Shown: one piece after another, positions 60,805-64,000 of the stretch | Layout of the letters: every line of letters starts with the position of its first letter | How positions within the stretch are numbered: position 1 is the stretch's first letter | NCBI GenBank assembly: GCA_041395945.1 | Contig: JAWKZN010000001.1 | Location: 992,001 to 1,056,000 of the forward strand | From: Pseudomonadales bacterium | Lineage (GTDB): Bacteria > Pseudomonadota > Gammaproteobacteria > Pseudomonadales > Azotimanducaceae | Length of the DNA: 64,000 bases | Direction: 5' to 3' | Notes under the pieces: model-generated | The model's input: only the letters and a program-made list of their open reading frames with translations | The model's database searches: none | What the model was told of the DNA's origin: nothing | Position numbers and translations under genes: made by a program

Positions 60805-60865
60805 GCGGCAGATCGCGCCGCTCAAGCGCGTCGAGACCGTGCCGCTCAAGCGCGGCAGATCGCGC
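60805..60865. repeat. A-B-B-A direct repeats in the gcdH control region
   Basis: GCGGCAGATCGCGC occurs at 60805-60818 and 60852-60865. GCCGCTCAAGCGCG occurs at 60817-60830 and 60841-60854. All copies are in the same orientation and perfect, arranged A-B-10 nt-B-A. They lie between the divergent acyl-CoA dehydrogenase genes and may be regulator sites or a recent duplication. Confidence 0.75.
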
Positions 60866-60916
60866 GCTCTGGATAGAGGCGTGTACCCGGGTGAAATTCA
60901 GGAGCTTTTAGAAATC

Positions 60917-62101
60917 ATGAGTAACGAACGACAGGCCTTCGCCTGGGACGATCCTCTGCAGCTGGACGAGCAGCTGTCCGCCGAGGAGCGGATGATCCGC
61001 GACACCGCTCGTGACTACGCAAAAGACAGGCTCCTGCCCCGGGTGATCTCCGCCAACCGGGAAGAGCGCTTCGACCGGGAGATCATGAACGAACTCGGCG
61101 AACTGGGCCTGCTCGGTGCGACCTTGCCTGCGAAGTACGGCTGTTCCGAGGTGAACTATGTGTCCTACGGCCTGGTGGCCCGGGAAGTTGAGCGGGTGGA
61201 CTCCGGTTATCGCTCGGCGATGAGTGTGCAGTCCTCTCTGGTAATGCATCCCATCCACGCTTATGGCAGTGAGGCGCAGCGGGAAAAATACCTGCCGAAG
61301 CTCGCGACAGGGGAGTGGGTGGGTTGTTTCGGGCTTACCGAGCCTGACCATGGATCCGATCCGAACGGCATGGTCACCAACGCGAAGCGGGTGGGTGACG
61401 GGTATCTGCTCAACGGTGCCAAGATGTGGATCACCAACTCGCCCATCGCCGATCTGGCGGTGGTGTGGGCGAAGCTGGATGGCGTGATCCGTGGCTTCAT
61501 TGTGGAGCGCGGGTTCAAGGGATTCAGCACGCCGAAAATCGAAGGCAAGATGAGTCTGCGCGCCTCGGTCACAGGAGAAATCGTGCTCGATGATGTGATG
61601 GTACCGGAAGAGAATCTGCTGCCCGATGCCAGGGGTCTGGCTGGCCCCTTCGGCTGCCTTAACAAGGCCCGCTACGGAATTGCCTGGGGTGTCCTGGGTG
61701 CCGCTGAATTCTGCTGGCATGCCGCACGCACCTACACCCTCGAGCGTAAACAGTTCGGCCGACCGCTCGCTGCCAATCAGCTCATTCAGAAGAAACTGGC
61801 GGACATGCAGACAGAAATCACACTGGGTCTGCATGCCTGTCTGCGTATGGGACGGCTGATGGATGAAGGTCGGCTGGCGATCGAAAACATCTCTCTGCTC
61901 AAGCGCAACAACTGCGGAAAATCCCTGGAGATCGCGCGCATGGCCCGGGACATGCACGGCGGCAATGGTATCTCAGACGAGTACCACGTCATCCGCCATG
62001 TCATGAATCTCGAAACTGTGAATACCTACGAAGGCACACACGATATTCATGCGCTCATCCTCGGCCGGGCCCAGACCGGTCTGCAGGCTTTCAGCAGCTG
62101 A
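60917..62101 (+). CDS. gcdH: Glutaryl-CoA dehydrogenase
   Basis: GcdH oxidises and decarboxylates glutaryl-CoA to crotonyl-CoA in lysine, tryptophan and benzoate breakdown. The 394-residue text is diagnostic: WDDPLQLDEQLS at the start, GCFGLTEPDHGSDP, the catalytic Glu in TYEGTHDIHALILGRA, and GNGISDEYHVIRH. ATG at 60917 follows AGGAGC; upstream residues are repeat-derived and not part of the enzyme. It is followed by a stem-loop without T-run. Confidence 0.95.
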   Translation: MSNERQAFAWDDPLQLDEQLSAEERMIRDTARDYAKDRLLPRVISANREERFDREIMNELGELGLLGATLPAKYGCSEVNYVSYGLVAREVERVDSGYRSAMSVQSSLVMHPIHAYGSEAQREKYLPKLATGEWVGCFGLTEPDHGSDPNGMVTNAKRVGDGYLLNGAKMWITNSPIADLAVVWAKLDGVIRGFIVERGFKGFSTPKIEGKMSLRASVTGEIVLDDVMVPEENLLPDARGLAGPFGCLNKARYGIAWGVLGAAEFCWHAARTYTLERKQFGRPLAANQLIQKKLADMQTEITLGLHACLRMGRLMDEGRLAIENISLLKRNNCGKSLEIARMARDMHGGNGISDEYHVIRHVMNLETVNTYEGTHDIHALILGRAQTGLQAFSS

Positions 62102-62121
62102 TATCAACCCGCTATCGCATT

Positions 62122-62144
62122 GTGGAGATTTCGTGGATCTCCAC
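62122..62144 (+). terminator. Stem-loop after gcdH
   Basis: GTGGAGAT (62122-62129) pairs perfectly with ATCTCCAC (62137-62144) around a 7-base loop, 20 bases past the gcdH stop. No T-tract follows, so it may be a weak terminator or a 3'-end stabiliser. Confidence 0.5.
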
Positions 62145-62314
62145 CAGTGTTTGGCCTGCCTGTGTTGTACCCGCAAACACCCGGTTCTAATGTAAGTTCC
62201 CCAGCCGCCATCGGCGGAGACAGATCAGGACGGTATGCACACGGAGGTATGTGAATGTGCTGCCCTGGGATCTGATCCATTTGCTTGCATCAGGGAGACA
62301 GCGGGGAGAAGAGA

Positions 62315-62974
62315 ATGATCCAGGTACTGATAGTGGACGATCACCGGCTGTTTCGCATCGGGATCGTGAGAATGCTCCAGGATGTCTCCGGTGTGAAAAT
62401 CATCGGGGAGGCCGGCAGCGGGGAGGAGGCTGTGCGGCTGTGCCGGGAGCAGCATCCGGATGTGGTTCTGATGGATATCTGCATGCCGGGCATCGGTGGT
62501 CTCGAAGCAACCCGCAGGATTGCGCGTATGGAATCCGGGCCGCGGGTCATCGCTCTGACAGCCTACGAAGAAAGCCCGTTTCCCGGCCAGGCACTGAAGG
62601 CGGGCGCTTTCGGCTACCTCACCAAATCGGTCAATGCTGAGGAACTGCTGGCTGCGATCCGGAAAGCGTTTATCGGCAAGCGTTATCTCAGCGGCGACAT
62701 TGCGCAACAGCTTGCAGTAACCGCCTATGACGGTGAGTCGGAGGATCCCTTTGAGCAGCTCTCCAGTCGGGAGATGCAGATCATGATGATGGTGGTGAAC
62801 TGTCACAGAGTGAGAGATATCTCAAGCGATCTGCACCTGTCTCCGAAAACGGTGAACAGCTATCGATACCGCATCTTCGAGAAGCTCAATGTGCGCAGCG
62901 ATGTCGAGCTGGTGCTGCTGGCGGTGCGCTATGGCGTGGTGAATGGCGGAAACCGGCTGGACGCTGCGCACTGA
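62315..62974 (+). CDS. uvrY: UvrY/GacA-type response regulator
   Basis: A 219-residue NarL/FixJ-type regulator. The receiver domain has Asp8-Asp9, phospho-acceptor Asp54 (LMDICMPG), and KSVNAEELL. The C-terminal LuxR-type helix-turn-helix has LSSREMQIMMMVVN and SPKTVNSYRYRIFEKL. Sequence and its place directly before uvrC identify it as UvrY/GacA, which drives CsrA/RsmA-binding small RNAs. GGGGAGA precedes ATG 62315. The cognate BarA/GacS kinase is not in the window. Confidence 0.93.
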   Translation: MIQVLIVDDHRLFRIGIVRMLQDVSGVKIIGEAGSGEEAVRLCREQHPDVVLMDICMPGIGGLEATRRIARMESGPRVIALTAYEESPFPGQALKAGAFGYLTKSVNAEELLAAIRKAFIGKRYLSGDIAQQLAVTAYDGESEDPFEQLSSREMQIMMMVVNCHRVRDISSDLHLSPKTVNSYRYRIFEKLNVRSDVELVLLAVRYGVVNGGNRLDAAH

Positions 62975-62997
62975 GGCGGTCCCGCTCCTGCCCAGGT

Positions 62998-63026
62998 TTG
63001 CCGGGACCAGGGGCGCTCACTATAGT
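62998..63026 (+). promoter_or_regulatory. Possible uvrC promoter
   Basis: TTGCCG (62998-63003), a 17-base spacer and TATAGT (63021-63026) form a plausible sigma-70 promoter 35 bases before the uvrC ATG. uvrC is otherwise often read through from uvrY. No LexA box is seen here. Confidence 0.5.
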
Positions 63027-63061
63027 AGGTGCGCTTCTGCCAACCGGTTGCCAATCGCCGC

Positions 63062-64000
63062 ATGGATGTCTTCGACCACCAGGGTTTTCTTGCCAGCCTG
63101 ACCAGCAGGCCGGGCGTATACCGGATGCTCGACGCCGAGGGCAAGGCCCTCTATGTCGGCAAGGCGCGCAATCTGAAGCGCCGGGTGAGCAGCTATTTCC
63201 GCGCTGCGGGTCTGGCCGGCAGGACGATGGCGCTGGTCAGTCGGATTGCAGACATAGAAATCACGGTTACCAACAGCGAGACCGAGGCGCTGCTGCTCGA
63301 ACAGAGCCTGATCAAGAAGGAACGGCCGCCTTACAACGTCGTGCTGCGGGACGACAAGTCCTATCCTTTCATCTACCTCACGGACAAGGAAGACTTTCCG
63401 CGTCTCACTTTCCATAGAGGAGCGAAACGGAAAACGGGCCGCTACTTCGGACCCTTTCCCTCGGCAAGTGCGGTGCGCGAGAGCATCAACATCCTGCAGA
63501 AACTGTTCCGACTCCGGCACTGCGAGGATTCGTTTTTCAGGAACCGTTCGCGACCCTGTCTGCAGTATCAGATTCAGCGCTGCAGCGGTCCCTGTGTGGG
63601 GCTGGTCGAAGCTGCCGACTACCAGGAAGACGTCTCGCTCGCGGTGATGTTTCTCGAAGGGCGCAGCCAGGCGGTGGTGGAACACTACCAGCGGCGTATG
63701 GATGAGGCTGCCCGTGAGCTCGAGTTCGAACGTGCCGCACGGTATCGGGATCAGATCGCCCAGCTGCGCAGAGTTCAGGAGCAGCAGTACGTGCACGCCG
63801 CGGAAGGGGATGTGGATGTTTTTGCGCTGACCGAGTCATCGGGCACCTGCTGTGTACAGGCGCTTTTTTTCCGCAGCGGCCGCATGCTCGGTCAGCGCAC
63901 CTGGTTTCCGAAAAACGAACTCGGCCTTGCCGACACAGAACTTCTGGGTGCTTTCCTTTCCCAGTATTACCTGGGCAGCAGCGAGCGGGATTATCCCCGC
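63062..64000 (+). CDS. uvrC: Excinuclease ABC subunit C, N-terminal part (cut by window end)
   Basis: UvrC makes both incisions in nucleotide-excision repair. The 313 codons present start MDVFDHQGFLASL and hold the GIY-YIG nuclease domain (about 14-95; GVYRM and ALYVGKARNLKRRV), the Cys-rich middle (CLQYQIQRCSGPC), the UvrB-interacting UVR motif (about 205-240) and the start of the RNase H-like nuclease domain. The frame is open to the last base, so the C-terminal half is outside. It follows uvrY as in most gammaproteobacteria. Confidence 0.96.
   Translation, partial: MDVFDHQGFLASLTSRPGVYRMLDAEGKALYVGKARNLKRRVSSYFRAAGLAGRTMALVSRIADIEITVTNSETEALLLEQSLIKKERPPYNVVLRDDKSYPFIYLTDKEDFPRLTFHRGAKRKTGRYFGPFPSASAVRESINILQKLFRLRHCEDSFFRNRSRPCLQYQIQRCSGPCVGLVEAADYQEDVSLAVMFLEGRSQAVVEHYQRRMDEAARELEFERAARYRDQIAQLRRVQEQQYVHAAEGDVDVFALTESSGTCCVQALFFRSGRMLGQRTWFPKNELGLADTELLGAFLSQYYLGSSERDYPR

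Overview
The window reads as chromosomal DNA of a GC-rich gammaproteobacterium. The order exbB-exbD-(msbA-lpxK)-kdsB-murB-rne-rluC-maf-yceD-rpmF-fabD-fabG-acpP-fabF-mltG-tmk-holB-pilZ-tatD closely follows the Pseudomonas core cluster. The complement of acyl-CoA dehydrogenases, short-chain dehydrogenases, a molybdenum hydroxylase and a TtpC-type TonB2 system fits the marine/Cellvibrionales side of the order Pseudomonadales. This placement is inferred from gene order and protein likeness only. I see no rRNA, tRNA, CRISPR array, insertion sequence or phage gene.

Layout. 1-4234: end of clpB, a small LexA-boxed gene carrying a sliding-clamp-binding motif, galU and a DSD1-family PLP enzyme. 4410-11528: envelope genes exbB, exbD, a single-frame MsbA-LpxK fusion, kdsB and murB, interrupted by a reversed SDR gene and an AlkB-like gene. 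11562-17578: rne with a long leader, rluC, maf, yceD and rpmF. 17613-25125: fatty-acid synthesis (fabD, fabG, acpP, fabF), mltG, tmk, holB, a PilZ gene and tatD; plsX and pabC are missing from their usual slots. 25164-29148: an acetyltransferase and two proline-directed peptidases on the minus strand. 29244-33266: a three-subunit molybdenum hydroxylase and a MoaD/ThiS-like protein. 33355-35791: a HAD protein and two SDRs. 35860-44480: phoB-phoR-pstS-pstC-pstA-pstB-phoU as one minus-strand unit behind a Pho box. 44621-51517: a dienelactone hydrolase, a repeat-rich spacer, and a TonB2 operon (DUF3450, TtpC, ExbB2, ExbD2, TonB2, TPR protein) ending in a terminator. 51558-57264: riboflavin synthase, a DUF1631/PilZ pair separated by a 20-bp tandem array, pyrF and xthA. 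57265-64000: a structured spacer, an HDOD-type histidine kinase, two divergent acyl-CoA dehydrogenase genes, uvrY and the start of uvrC.

How it works together. The left half builds the envelope: lipid A assembly and export, Kdo activation, peptidoglycan precursor reduction and glycan release, and fatty acid and ACP supply. These are linked with ribosome, RNA-decay and replication genes. The middle scavenges phosphate and energises outer-membrane uptake. The right half holds catabolic dehydrogenases and DNA repair (xthA, uvrC).

Most notable are the MsbA-LpxK fusion, the LexA-controlled clamp-motif protein, several minisatellite-like arrays (9, 16, 17-19 and 20 bp units), a long hairpin inside the TonB2 operon and a run of three hairpins ahead of the histidine kinase gene.
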